Shown: positions 1 to 9,254 of the stretch, one piece after another
Numbering within the stretch: the stretch's first letter is position 1
How the letters are laid out: the number at the start of each line of letters is the position of its first letter
Assembly (NCBI RefSeq): GCF_009362735.1
Contig: NZ_WHNP01000007.1
Coordinates: forward strand, 1 to 64,000
Reading direction: 5' to 3'
Length of the DNA stretch: 64,000 nucleotides
Source: Paraburkholderia franconis
GTDB lineage: Bacteria > Pseudomonadota > Gammaproteobacteria > Burkholderiales > Burkholderiaceae
The notes under the pieces: generated by a model
What the model saw: the letters and a program-made list of their open reading frames with translations, nothing else
Told to the model about the DNA's origin: nothing
The model's database searches: none
Program-made: the position numbers and the translations under genes

Positions 1-240
1 TTCCCGAATGCCCTGTGCGCCTTGCCGCGCAATGCGCTTGCGCCACGTGCTGACCGTCTGCACCGATACACCGAGCTCTCGCGCAATCACGGTATTCGAG
101 TGTCCCTCATGTGCCCACAACGCAATCCGAGCCCGCATCACATCCCGCTGCGGGGCCGTCTTCTGTGCGATCAGCGACAGGAGTTTCTTTTTTTCTTTCT
201 TCGTCAGCTTCACTGACGTTGCATGACGGCCTCGGCTCAT
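1..240 (-). CDS. IS630-type transposase, N-terminal part (runs off window)
   Basis: The frame is open from an ATG at 240 to the left edge, giving 80 residues. They contain a helix-turn-helix of the Tc1/mariner-IS630 kind (around residues 44-66: EGHSNTVIARELGVSVQTV) preceded by a lysine-rich start (KKEKKK). This domain binds the insertion-sequence ends. The catalytic DDE domain would lie to the left, outside the window, so whether the element is intact cannot be judged. Assignment to IS630 is from the fold pattern; an isolated helix-turn-helix protein is a less likely alternative. Confidence 0.75.
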   Translation of the reverse strand, partial: MSRGRHATSVKLTKKEKKKLLSLIAQKTAPQRDVMRARIALWAHEGHSNTVIARELGVSVQTVSTWRKRIARQGAQGIRE

Positions 241-297
241 CCCGACATGATAACCAAGGCGTTTAATTATTCAACGTATTTAAGGGATGTCATACTA
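1..297 (-). mobile_element. End of an IS630-family insertion sequence
   Basis: The transposase start at 240 is followed by about 55 AT-rich bases and then the last codons of the next gene. A CTAG tetranucleotide sits at 295-298. IS630-family elements insert at TA, often within CTAG, and duplicate the TA, so the boundary is inferred at the TA at 296-297. The other end is outside the window, so the terminal repeat cannot be compared. Confidence 0.5.
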
Positions 298-1686
298 GGT
301 CACATCACCGAGCCATGTCCACGTGAGATAGCTGTCGTTGCCTAATCCCAGGCGTGGCATCACTTCGTTCTCTGCGATCCTGCGTTTGTCGGCTGCCAGG
401 CTGAACATATAAAGGCCGTTCGCAGAAAGCCCGCTCGGCATGCCGGGAATCCAGTAGCCGCTACGCGGACATGGTTCGCCCGTGACCGCCGACACCTTCG
501 AATCGGGGTAAGCTTCCCATCGCCAGATGGTTGCGGGGCCGATGCTCTTGCGCGAGCCGCCGACCTGATGTTCCATCGTGCGCCCGGGGAATTTCTCGCC
601 TTTCCTGAGCAGGACGGGGAAGTCGTCACGTTTGTTGTCTTCGCCATAGGCGCGGTAGTAACCGGCCTCTTCAACACCATCGCCCACGCCATGAATATCG
701 TCGAACAGACGTTTGCGGCGATAGGCTTCGAACGCGTTCATTTCCTTCTGGTTAGCGGGATAGTCGTATACGAAATCGGCAACGGTGTCCTGGAAGGTAA
801 ACTCCACCACGCCTCGTAGCTTCTCCGGAGCAAGTATCTCCCTGATGACGGCCCCGCCACCTGCGCTATATCGGCCCTTTTTGAACCGGCCGTCGGGATA
901 CGCGAGAAAACTGGCATAACGTACTTGTCCAGGTGGAATACGAATGATGTCATCGTGGTAGTCAGAGCGATTAATCATCTGCTCACGACCAAGCATCAGC
1001 GAAAAGAATTCGCCTTCGTTCGTCGACTTTACACCCCCTACCTCCGCGTACGATGCCTTAGACATTGGATCGTAATAGCCCTCCCATGTTGCCGGACTCT
1101 TGAAAGCAATTTCTGTGTGACCCGAATTAATGAACTTCAGCGTCACCAGCAGTTTTCCGTCCTTCGGAACCATGCTGGTACTGGCGTCCAGCTTTGCAAC
1201 CTTGTCGCCTGTCTCGTAAAACGACTTAACCAGTTCCTCAGTCGGCGTCACTAGCTTCGCTCCAGTTCCTTCTGGGAGTGAAGAAAAGCTATCAATCGCA
1301 ATCGCGATCTCTCGTCCATCGTCACAGGTCACACTCGGGACGAAGATAAACGTATTACCCGGCGTATTTCGGGGAAGTTGTTTTATCGAGCATACAGTGT
1401 TTCGCATCGCATACATCTTCGCCCGGTCGCGGTCGGAGATTGCCCCCTCAAATACACCAATGCCATGCATAGGTGCGGGTTGGCCTGACCCACGCTTGAC
1501 CTGACCTTTCATGACAAGGAGGAATTTGCCATCTTCCAGGCCGATACTCGATTCCGCGTTGCTCATGTTATAGCCGTTCAAGCCGAAACCCATCGTATCT
1601 TTATCCGACTTTGCCATACCCGTACCCGTTTGAGAAAACAACATGAAACAAAAGAGCGATGAAAATGCAACCCGTACTTTGTTCAT
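295..1686 (-). CDS. Secreted protein of unknown function; candidate immunity protein for the VgrG effector
   Basis: A 463-residue protein starting at ATG 1686, whose A is shared with the TGA stop of vgrG (TGATG), so translation is probably coupled. A TTG one codon upstream is an alternative start. Residues 1-25 form a typical signal peptide (basic start, hydrophobic VAFSSLFCFMLF, possible cleavage after GMA), placing it in the periplasm. No catalytic motif was recognised; near the end there is a CPRSGYW motif. Position directly behind a metallopeptidase-tipped VgrG and periplasmic targeting suggest an immunity protein, which is inference. The 3' end abuts an insertion sequence and may be slightly truncated. 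Local GC is lower than in the window's core genes. Confidence 0.6.
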   Translation of the reverse strand: MNKVRVAFSSLFCFMLFSQTGTGMAKSDKDTMGFGLNGYNMSNAESSIGLEDGKFLLVMKGQVKRGSGQPAPMHGIGVFEGAISDRDRAKMYAMRNTVCSIKQLPRNTPGNTFIFVPSVTCDDGREIAIAIDSFSSLPEGTGAKLVTPTEELVKSFYETGDKVAKLDASTSMVPKDGKLLVTLKFINSGHTEIAFKSPATWEGYYDPMSKASYAEVGGVKSTNEGEFFSLMLGREQMINRSDYHDDIIRIPPGQVRYASFLAYPDGRFKKGRYSAGGGAVIREILAPEKLRGVVEFTFQDTVADFVYDYPANQKEMNAFEAYRRKRLFDDIHGVGDGVEEAGYYRAYGEDNKRDDFPVLLRKGEKFPGRTMEHQVGGSRKSIGPATIWRWEAYPDSKVSAVTGEPCPRSGYWIPGMPSGLSANGLYMFSLAADKRRIAENEVMPRLGLGNDSYLTWTWLGDVT

Positions 1687-4600
1687 CAAGCTTCCTTATG
1701 TGGATCGACCTTCCAATCCCGCTGCGTCGCCTCACCAAACCATTTGCTGATGCGATAGACATAATAGGAAGGGGTATTGCCGCTGGAGTACACACCTGTA
1801 CCCATTAGATTATTTGAGGTAGTTCCCTGCCATGTGTCCTTGTTAGGGTTGTTCTGGCCTAGCTTGATGTCTACTTTCTGCTCCATGGTGATGTAGTCCT
1901 TATGGACAGCGCCACCTTGATCGTAGTACTCGTCTGGAAAACTGAACAAATGACCCGTTTCATGTGCTTGCACCTTATCTGTGGTTATCGAAATGAATGT
2001 GTCTGTACCCTTGTTCTTTCTTACGCTCTTTTCACCCCAGTTACCTGAGTCAGCACGTTCGGCCTCCGCGTAAAGGTTCACCTGTGCATGATGCCTTTCC
2101 GTTGCGCTTGTCACGAAGTTGATTCTTAACTTCACACTGATCTGGCAAGAGCAGGCATCACCCTGCTGACACTTGGCCGGCGTGAGCTTGTAGCTGTTCT
2201 GGTTGACTCGGTTAGTATCGGTTTCGTTTTTGTTATCTTCGAACGTCTCGTAAGGTACGGATGCTGGCGTGCCGTCTGCGTTATTCTTTAGTTCCTTCGT
2301 TACCGCGTTCCGCAACCTTACGCGCTTGGGAATCACGAGCACAATAACCGTTGCCGTAATGGTCATTGTGGCAACATCGAACGCGAGGTCGAACGTGCCA
2401 GATGAGGCTACATAGCTCAGAAAGATTTGCTTGTTCGTTCTCGGGTCAATCCACGCGGTCCCATTCTGATAGACGCCCCAGTAGTCCGCCGACTCCATCG
2501 ACATGTTCTTGTTCTTCAGGTCGATGTCTTTCATCTTGTAGGTGCACGTATGGGGGCCGGTCGCGGGTTCACCTTTTTTCGATGAAGTCGATGCAGCAGA
2601 CCCGCCAGCATTCGATGGTACTGAACCGGGGGCGGGATGCGAAATCTGCGTAGCGGTTTTTACGAGGTCACGCGTCAACTTCACAAGGGAAGGCTCGTCA
2701 GTCTGATCCTGGCCTTCAGCGCTGGACGTTGAGGTTTGGCCTGGTGCTGGCGCAGGTGCCGGTGTGTCCTGCGCTCGGGCTGAAGCATCGCCGGATTGCG
2801 AACCCGTTGCGTGAACCGTGGGCGATTCCCCTGCCGCGTCTACCGCAAGCGCGGAACAGCTCAGCTCCACTGGATGCGACGCGAGCGGCGCGAGGCCCTC
2901 TGGCACCGCAAGGGGGTTTTCCTGCTTCACATCGGCTGAGTGGAATGTGACCTTGCCATCCGTATATACCGTGAAGCCGCTGCCATCGATAACGACCTGC
3001 GTACCGCCCGCATTCCAGACAAGCTTTTTCGACGCAAGCACCTCGACCGTATCGAGTGAGCCGATCGATACCTTCTCCTTCGCCCGCAGTTCAATGAGGC
3101 TGTTGCGTGCGACGATTGAGATACGGTCCATAACCGATACGAGTTTCATCGGACCGCGCATCACGCACAGCGACATCACATCGCGCACGCTCGCGTAGAG
3201 CGATTTCGCCGCAGCGAGTGCGATATTCCGGCCGGTTGTCACGGCGAAATCGTCATGGGCCGCGACATGCACTCCCTGTCGTGCCGTCATCGCAACGCCC
3301 GCAGCGCTCGACAGAACCATGTCGGGCCGGTTCATTTCAGGGAACGGATTGTCTCCCGATGCCGTGCCTTCAATCGCGTCGTTCTGCCTGCCGATCGCCT
3401 TCGTCACGTCCGACTGGTCCGCGCCGACCTGCTGCGCCTCGTTCTGCTGCGCGGCCTTCGCGAGATCGTCATGAAGATCATGGGCCGTCGTCAGTCGTGC
3501 GACCGTCTCGCCCATATCCTTCATCGGCGACTGCGCGCCGCTGCGCGACTCGGTCGTCAGCAGCATGCCCCGGTTTGAACGTGCGACGCCATGCCCCTCG
3601 GTTGCCAGTTCGAAGCCTTCGCCGCGGGGGTCCTGGCGTCCCGCGCCGGGTACGATGCGCGTGTTGTAACCCAGCACGAGCCGCGACTGGTCGTGATCGC
3701 TGGTGACCTGGACCTGGAGCTTTCCGGGCGTGTCATCCGTGACAACCTGGTTGTGTTCCCTGCCCTTGAGGCTCTGGCTCAGGATGCCCGTGAGCGCGTC
3801 GTTGGCGGGCAGATCCCAGGGTGGCTGGTTGAACTGGTTCACCATCCTGCCGCTCACGAACGGCTTGTCGGGATCGCCTTCGTGATAGCCGATGGTCACT
3901 TCGTCACCCGTGCGCGGGAACGCGATGAAGCCGTAACCATTACCCTGCCACGGCGACGAGACGCGCACCCAGCAGCTTGAGTTCTGATCCGGCCGGTTGC
4001 GCCGGTCCCAGACAAACCAGACCTTCGCGCGAGCGAAAGCGTCGGGCCATATGGGTTCCTTGTCGTAACCGGTTACGACGGCTGTTTCCGCGTGCGCACG
4101 CGGCTTCTTCCTCGGTTTGTTCTTGAAGAATGTGTTGGCGGGCTGGAGCACGAAATCCGTCACGCACTGGTACGCGCTTTCGCTGCCGGACGGTTGCGTA
4201 ACCGTATCGACGTTGCGGATGTCGATCGTCGTGCTGACGACCAGATACTCGCCGTTGACTTCGTTCTGCGGATGTCGCTCCAGATGGAACGTCTTGCCCG
4301 TCGTCAGCGCGCGCAGGTTGCCCCGACCATGCAGCCGCTCACGCTTGCAGCGCATCGCATCGACACGCACACTGGCAAGATGTCGCGCTTCTTCGCGATA
4401 ATCATTTGGCTCGCCTGACAGGCCCATCGCGCCCGCCAGCGGCTGCGAGAAGTCACCCCACTGATAATGTTCGGCGTCGTCGTAGGGCGCTCCGCTGTGG
4501 AGACTGTATTCATCATGGAACTGCGCCCTGGGCCGCGTAGAGTCGTAGTCAGCGAGCTTTACCGTGCCTGACGTGATCCGGCGCGACGCTTTCAGCCTGT

Positions 4601-5360
4601 GTATGTGCTCCTCATCGATACGCGCACCATCCGGCACGTGATAGATGATGTTGTCGTAGGCGTTATCGTGCGTCTTGTGGGAACCGGGCGAGTCGCACAG
4701 CACCAGCGTCGAGCCTTCGAAGAAATAGTAAATTCCCCACTCGCGCCAGATTTGTTCAAGAAATTCCAGGTCTGTCTGCCAGAACTGTCTGACATAGTCG
4801 CGCGGCGGATAGCCCTTTCTGAAGCCTACGGCACCGAGCCGCCATTCGACTGGAAAGTGATACGGTTCCGATTTCAGTATTTCTTCGGTTATCTCAACAA
4901 CGCTGGCGTTCTGGAATATGCGGTTCTCAACGGTCCTTGAAGCCAGCCACAACCAGGGGCGCACGACAAACCTGTAATACATGTGACGGTCATCCGTGCC
5001 GGTAATCTGCGCCTCTGTAATGATGCCGGTAATGGTGCGTGTGCCCGCGCCGATATTGCCCATGCCGGTATCGCCCGGCATGCCGGGGATGAATTCGCCC
5101 TTCCCCTCGAACTCGACCCGTATGTCGATGATCCTGCCTGCCAGTTTCGCAGTGTCGATCTTTTCGCGGACCACGGCGGCACGCAGTATCGGGCTGTCGA
5201 CTGACACCATGTCAAGTTCGTAGCGATAAGGCTTGCCGAGCGCTTCGGTTCCCTTCAGGCGCGATGGCAGCAATACCGGCTCGCCGCCCCACAGCGGTAG
5301 CGCTTCGCATTCGACGCTCAGGGTGCGGGCCTGCAAGGGCTTGAAGATAGACGTTCCCAT
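1686..5360 (-). CDS. vgrG: Type VI secretion VgrG spike with C-terminal zinc-metallopeptidase domain
   Basis: 1224 residues. The N-terminal two thirds are a VgrG spike: phage gpD-like base (about 1-370), gp5/OB-fold (about 430-560) and a DUF2345 beta-helix (about 690-830). A low-complexity linker rich in A, P, S and T (about 850-945) leads to a cargo domain. That domain has a hydrophobic segment at about 990-1009, cysteines near 1064-1072, a zinc-binding HETGH at 1133-1137 followed by FPDEYYD, and a possible Met-turn NNLMGTG at about 1183-1189. VgrG tips the T6SS needle; a metallopeptidase cargo domain on VgrG is known from Pseudomonas VgrG2b, which acts in the target periplasm. It lies 1 bp after the PAAR gene. 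Its substrate is unknown. Confidence 0.93.
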   Translation of the reverse strand: MGTSIFKPLQARTLSVECEALPLWGGEPVLLPSRLKGTEALGKPYRYELDMVSVDSPILRAAVVREKIDTAKLAGRIIDIRVEFEGKGEFIPGMPGDTGMGNIGAGTRTITGIITEAQITGTDDRHMYYRFVVRPWLWLASRTVENRIFQNASVVEITEEILKSEPYHFPVEWRLGAVGFRKGYPPRDYVRQFWQTDLEFLEQIWREWGIYYFFEGSTLVLCDSPGSHKTHDNAYDNIIYHVPDGARIDEEHIHRLKASRRITSGTVKLADYDSTRPRAQFHDEYSLHSGAPYDDAEHYQWGDFSQPLAGAMGLSGEPNDYREEARHLASVRVDAMRCKRERLHGRGNLRALTTGKTFHLERHPQNEVNGEYLVVSTTIDIRNVDTVTQPSGSESAYQCVTDFVLQPANTFFKNKPRKKPRAHAETAVVTGYDKEPIWPDAFARAKVWFVWDRRNRPDQNSSCWVRVSSPWQGNGYGFIAFPRTGDEVTIGYHEGDPDKPFVSGRMVNQFNQPPWDLPANDALTGILSQSLKGREHNQVVTDDTPGKLQVQVTSDHDQSRLVLGYNTRIVPGAGRQDPRGEGFELATEGHGVARSNRGMLLTTESRSGAQSPMKDMGETVARLTTAHDLHDDLAKAAQQNEAQQVGADQSDVTKAIGRQNDAIEGTASGDNPFPEMNRPDMVLSSAAGVAMTARQGVHVAAHDDFAVTTGRNIALAAAKSLYASVRDVMSLCVMRGPMKLVSVMDRISIVARNSLIELRAKEKVSIGSLDTVEVLASKKLVWNAGGTQVVIDGSGFTVYTDGKVTFHSADVKQENPLAVPEGLAPLASHPVELSCSALAVDAAGESPTVHATGSQSGDASARAQDTPAPAPAPGQTSTSSAEGQDQTDEPSLVKLTRDLVKTATQISHPAPGSVPSNAGGSAASTSSKKGEPATGPHTCTYKMKDIDLKNKNMSMESADYWGVYQNGTAWIDPRTNKQIFLSYVASSGTFDLAFDVATMTITATVIVLVIPKRVRLRNAVTKELKNNADGTPASVPYETFEDNKNETDTNRVNQNSYKLTPAKCQQGDACSCQISVKLRINFVTSATERHHAQVNLYAEAERADSGNWGEKSVRKNKGTDTFISITTDKVQAHETGHLFSFPDEYYDQGGAVHKDYITMEQKVDIKLGQNNPNKDTWQGTTSNNLMGTGVYSSGNTPSYYVYRISKWFGEATQRDWKVDPHKEA

Positions 5361-5361
5361 G

Positions 5362-5613
5362 TCAGCCCCGCATCAGGATTGCGCCGCATGCGGTTGCGTC
5401 GCCCACGTAGGCAACACGCCTGCCTTTGTGGGTCATCCGCCCGGTTGCGATAATGGGATAGCTGCCACCGCACTTCGGGCATTCGACCTGATGCCCATCG
5501 AGTGCAACGGGAATGCCCTTCTGGCTGAAGTCGCCCGCGCCTTCAATGATCCTGCCGCCGTGGTCCGTCACATGACCAAGACGGGCAACTTCTCGCCCTG
5601 CTATATCTCTCAT
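5362..5613 (-). CDS. PAAR-domain spike-sharpening protein
   Basis: 83 residues from ATG 5613, which has a good upstream AGAGAAGA ribosome-binding site; an upstream in-frame ATG at 5670 lacks one and would give a length unusual for the family. The sequence shows the PAAR pattern: an early GHVTDHGG, a CPKC pair and a final GDATACGA. PAAR proteins form the conical tip on the VgrG trimer of the type VI secretion needle. Its TGA is separated from the vgrG ATG by one base, so the two are surely co-transcribed. No T6SS structural genes are nearby, making this an orphan PAAR-VgrG module that would rely on an apparatus encoded elsewhere. Confidence 0.9.
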   Translation of the reverse strand: MRDIAGREVARLGHVTDHGGRIIEGAGDFSQKGIPVALDGHQVECPKCGGSYPIIATGRMTHKGRRVAYVGDATACGAILMRG

Positions 5614-5762
5614 GGTTCTTCTCTTAATAAGGTATGCAAATTTTCTTGATGTAGCCCTGCGCTGCGCCATTCCAGCAGCTTCGCTGCAATGGAAAAATCA
5701 GAAAGATTCGAAATTGCCCGAACGGGCGAAAGTTATGCGACCCGCATCAGGAAGCGGGCAGA

Positions 5763-5789
5763 AAAAAGGCCCGCTTGTGGCGGGCCTGA
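5763..5789 (-). terminator. Rho-independent terminator, minus strand
   Basis: AGGCCCGC and GCGGGCCT pair around a five-base loop; an A run on the left becomes the U tract for minus-strand transcription. It stands upstream of the PAAR gene, which would insulate the T6SS operon from upstream readthrough. Confidence 0.65.
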
Positions 5790-6142
5790 GAAACCGACCA
5801 CCCCATTCTTTCGAACGGGCCGTTCATGGTCAGCTGAGAGTGGTTGACTGTAAACAGTTCGACGCGCGACGATCCATGAGATAACTCCGAAAATCACATC
5901 GCCCGTCAAGTCACCTGAAAAATCACACCCTATGATTTTCCGCGGGTCGTGTACCAGTGCACCCCGGATTGCGTTTCACCTCCCTTCGCGGCCAGCGCCT
6001 TCCTCGCTTCGCTCCTGGCGATGCCCGTGCCCTGCTGCGGCGCCGCAAGGCGAGATAAGGCATTGAGGCGTCAGCGGTTTGTCCCGCGATGCAGATTGCG
6101 CTGCGCGTGCCTGAAAAGCGCTCAATGGCGCGCTCGCGTTTG

Positions 6143-6189
6143 TTATCAACAGATTCCGTGCACAGCCTTGTTGATAACGCCTGGACAAT
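6143..6189. repeat. DnaA-box-like element, copy 1
   Basis: TTATCAACA at 6143-6151 and its reverse complement TGTTGATAA at 6169-6177 face each other across a GTGCACAGCC core, followed by TGGACAAT. The same ordered blocks recur at 9255-9290. Copy 1 differs mainly by 11 extra bases (TTGATAACGCC) near its right end. The 9-mers differ from the DnaA box consensus TTATNCACA at one position. Function is unknown. Confidence 0.5.
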
Positions 6190-6238
6190 CACGCTAACCC
6201 GTTGAGCGCGCACCTTAATCCCCGACTGACGCACGCGC

Positions 6239-6274
6239 AAAAAAACGCGCCCGTGATTCTCATCACGGGCGCGT
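6239..6274 (-). terminator. Terminator of the mrcA gene
   Basis: A perfect 13-bp stem (ACGCGCCCGTGAT with ATCACGGGCGCGT) has a four-base loop and a run of seven A on its left, which is the U tract for minus-strand transcripts. It lies about 20 bases after the mrcA stop. Confidence 0.85.
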
Positions 6275-6295
6275 CGTTCATCCAGGCTCAAGCGA

Positions 6296-8821
6296 TCAGG
6301 GCTTGTTCGACTCGAACAGATCCATGATCTGCTTCTTCTCCGATGACGTGACGTTCGGCGGCGGCGGCGCGGGCGGCGTCATGCCCGCCGGACCCACGGT
6401 GCCGACGGCATCGCCGCCGCTCGCCAGCGGATTCGCCGAATCCATGCCGATGCTCGCGATGAAGCCACCGCCCGGCGTCATGTCCGCATAGAACAGCTCG
6501 CCGTCGACGCTCGTCACGCCCGCAGGCATTTCGGGCTCGGCCTGCGGCACGCCGCGCAGCGCGCGCTGCATGTAGTCGACCCAGATCGGCAGTGCCAGCT
6601 GTGCGCCGAATTCGCGGCTGCCGAGCGACTTCGGCTGGTCGTAGCCCATCCACGCGACGGCCACGAGCGATTGCTGATAACCGGCGAACCAGCCGTCCTT
6701 CGCATCGTTGGTCGTACCCGTCTTGCCCTGCAGGTCGCTACGATGCAGCACGTTCGTCCCCGCGCCCGTGCCCCCTGTCGCGACCGAGTGCAGCAGGCTG
6801 TTCATGATGTACGCGTTGCGCGGGTCGAGCGTGCGCGGCGCGTCGCGGCCCGCAGTCAGCGGCTGCGCGCGCGAGATCGGCTGGCCGTGCGCATCGTCGA
6901 CTTCGGCGATCAGATACGGATTGATCCGGTAGCCGCCGTTCGCGAACACGCTATATGCGCCCGCCGACTGCAGCGGCGTGACGAGCCCCGCGCCGAGCGC
7001 CATGGGGAGATACGGCGGCGTCTTGTCGGCGTCGAAGCCGAAGCGCTGCGTCACGTAGTCCTGTGCGTACTTCGTGCCGATATACGACAGGATGCGGATC
7101 GACACGAGGTTCTTCGACTTCTGCAGCGCGACACGCATCGGCATCGGACCGTCGGGCTGGTCGTCGTCCTTCGGCTCCCACGCGTCGCCGCCGGGCGCGC
7201 TCGGCGGGAAGTACAGCGGCGCGTCGTTGATGATCGTCGCCGGTCCGAGGCCCTTGTCGAGCGCCGCCGAATAGATGAACGGCTTGAAGCTCGAACCTGG
7301 CTGGCGCCATGCCTGCGTGATGTGATTGAACTTGTTCTTGTTGAAGTCGAAGCCGCCGACAAGCGCGCGGATCGCACCGTCCTGCGGCGTCATCGACACG
7401 AGCGCGCCCTCCACCTGCGGCAACTGCGTGATCTGCCAGTTGCCGTTCGCATCCGCGATCAGGCGGATGATCGAGCCCGGACGCATGCGCTGCGCCTGCG
7501 CCGCGCGCGGCGACAACGAAGCCGCCGCAAAGCGCAGCCCGTCACCCTTGATGCTCGCCTGGGTGCCGTCGAGCAGTTGCGCCTTCACTTCCTTCGGCGT
7601 CGCCGATGTCACGACCGCGGCCACGATCTCACCGTTGTCGGGATGATCGTTGAGCGCATCTTCGATCGCCTCGTCGCGCTCGTCGCCGGCTGCCGGCAAC
7701 TCGACGAAGCCTTCGGGACCGCGGTAGCCGTGACGGCGCTCGTAGTCCATCACGCCCTTGCGCACCGCGTGGTAGGCGGCTTCCTGGTCGGCGGAATCGA
7801 TCGTCGTCGTGACGCTGAGGCCGCGCGTATAGGTCTCGTCCTTGTACTGCGCGTACATCATCTGACGCACCATTTCCGCGATGTACTCGGCGTGCACGCT
7901 GTACTCGTTACCCGCCGTCTTCGTGTGGATCTCCTGCTTGACGGCCTCGTCGTACTGTTCCGGCGTGATGTAGCGCAGATCGAGCATCCGCTTGAGGATG
8001 TACTCCTGGCGGATCTTCGCGCGCTTCGGATTGACGACCGGGTTGTACGCCGACGGTGCCTTCGGCAGGCCCGCGAGCATCGCCGCCTCGGCAAGCGAGA
8101 TGTCCTTCAGATCCTTGCCGAAGTACACGCGCGCGGCGGCCGCAAAGCCGTAAGCGCGCTCACCCAGATAGATCTGGTTCATGTACAGCTCGAGAATCTG
8201 GTCCTTTGTGAGCGCGCGCTCGATCTTGTACGCGAGCAGCATTTCATAGATCTTGCGCGTGTACGTCTTCTCGCTCGACAGGAAGAAGTTGCGCGCGACC
8301 TGCATCGTGATCGTGCTCGCGCCCTGCGACGAGCCGCCGTGCATGATGTCCGCGAAACCCGCGCGCAATATGCCGATGAAATCGACGCCGCCATGCTCGT
8401 AGAAGCGATAGTCCTCGATCGCGAGCACGGCTTTCTTCTGCACGTCGGGGATGTCCTGGAAGCGCACGAGGCTGCGCCGCTCTTCGCCGAACTCGCCGAT
8501 CAGCACGTGATCCGCCGTATAGATGCGCAGCGGCACCTTCGGACGGTAATCGGTCAGCGCGTCGAGCGACGGAAGCTGCGGCCCCATCACGACGAGCGCG
8601 TAGCCGACGATCAGCGCGCCGACCACCGCCAGCGTCGCGAACAGTCCGGCGAACCACAGCGTGATCGTGCCGAAGACCGAGCGGCTGCCGCGTCGGCCGC
8701 GGTCGTCGCCGTCGTCTTCTTCGCGCTGCGCGTGGCGATAGTCACGGCTCGGGTTGTCGTTGTTGCCGAAAGATGGCTCGCGGCCTGGATGAGAAGAATG
8801 CGGTCGTTTGATGATTGGCAT
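6296..8821 (-). CDS. mrcA: Penicillin-binding protein 1A (class A, bifunctional)
   Basis: 841 residues. An unusually polar N-terminal tail (about 1-50, rich in D, E and R) is followed by one membrane anchor (about 52-78). Next is the glycosyltransferase domain with the catalytic-glutamate motif EDYRFYEH (E136) and QGASTITMQ, then a transpeptidase domain with SSFK (catalytic Ser at about 510), SKN (569-571) and KTGTT (700-704). All catalytic signatures are present, so it should polymerise and cross-link peptidoglycan in the periplasm. It is a single-gene unit with its own terminator. The family assignment is secure; which of the several class A paralogues it is cannot be settled from the sequence. 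Confidence 0.95.
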   Translation of the reverse strand: MPIIKRPHSSHPGREPSFGNNDNPSRDYRHAQREEDDGDDRGRRGSRSVFGTITLWFAGLFATLAVVGALIVGYALVVMGPQLPSLDALTDYRPKVPLRIYTADHVLIGEFGEERRSLVRFQDIPDVQKKAVLAIEDYRFYEHGGVDFIGILRAGFADIMHGGSSQGASTITMQVARNFFLSSEKTYTRKIYEMLLAYKIERALTKDQILELYMNQIYLGERAYGFAAAARVYFGKDLKDISLAEAAMLAGLPKAPSAYNPVVNPKRAKIRQEYILKRMLDLRYITPEQYDEAVKQEIHTKTAGNEYSVHAEYIAEMVRQMMYAQYKDETYTRGLSVTTTIDSADQEAAYHAVRKGVMDYERRHGYRGPEGFVELPAAGDERDEAIEDALNDHPDNGEIVAAVVTSATPKEVKAQLLDGTQASIKGDGLRFAAASLSPRAAQAQRMRPGSIIRLIADANGNWQITQLPQVEGALVSMTPQDGAIRALVGGFDFNKNKFNHITQAWRQPGSSFKPFIYSAALDKGLGPATIINDAPLYFPPSAPGGDAWEPKDDDQPDGPMPMRVALQKSKNLVSIRILSYIGTKYAQDYVTQRFGFDADKTPPYLPMALGAGLVTPLQSAGAYSVFANGGYRINPYLIAEVDDAHGQPISRAQPLTAGRDAPRTLDPRNAYIMNSLLHSVATGGTGAGTNVLHRSDLQGKTGTTNDAKDGWFAGYQQSLVAVAWMGYDQPKSLGSREFGAQLALPIWVDYMQRALRGVPQAEPEMPAGVTSVDGELFYADMTPGGGFIASIGMDSANPLASGGDAVGTVGPAGMTPPAPPPPNVTSSEKKQIMDLFESNKP

Positions 8822-9182
8822 GACTGGAATGATTGGCGCTTTCCTACACGCCGGCTATGCACGCGCGGTGCGCTCGAATCGTGGTCCTGGCGTGCGTCGC
8901 GCGCCCGAACGGGCGGCAGCGGCACCGTTGCGCGCCGGAGCGGCGCCCATCCGCCGACGCGACAGCATTCGCGCAGATTCGCGGCGCCACCGGGTACGGC
9001 GCTGGCGGCGGCCCTGCAATGATACTGCGCGCGACGCTCGTTTCGGCCCTGGCGGCTGCCACCGCGCGGCGCCGTATATTTACCCCGTCCCGGCCGGTCG
9101 CACGGCGCGCGCAGACAGGTTCTGGCGCAACGTAACAGCGCATTTTAAAGAAATCAAGCCGCGTGGATCGTGATTTTTTTGT

Positions 9183-9196
9183 AAGAATTCCCTCAT
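9183..9196. repeat. 14-bp direct repeat, left copy
   Basis: AAGAATTCCCTCAT, identical to 10259-10272. The pair brackets the ribbon-helix-helix gene. Flanking bases are not conserved. Confidence 0.6.
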
Positions 9197-9254
9197 GATC
9201 GTGCCCTCATGTGCAAAAACACCGCGCGGGGCCCGCCGTGGCGCGCTTGTGCGG

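Larger units (their letters stand above)
5614..6238. other. Gene-poor spacer between the T6SS module and mrcA
   Basis: No frame in these 625 bases looks like a real protein. The spacer holds a minus-strand hairpin terminator (5763-5789), a short hairpin at about 5918-5942, and one copy of a DnaA-box-like element (6143-6189). The presence of a minus-strand terminator with no gene to its right may mean that a gene was lost here. Confidence 0.6.

Noticed and set aside
5840..5880. CTGTAAA loop resembling a tRNA-Tyr anticodon
   Set aside because: No flanking anticodon stem, acceptor stem or T arm could be built around it.
6671..9022. A 783-codon open frame on the plus strand
   Set aside because: It is antisense to mrcA, is arginine-rich with no domain, and has no ribosome-binding site.
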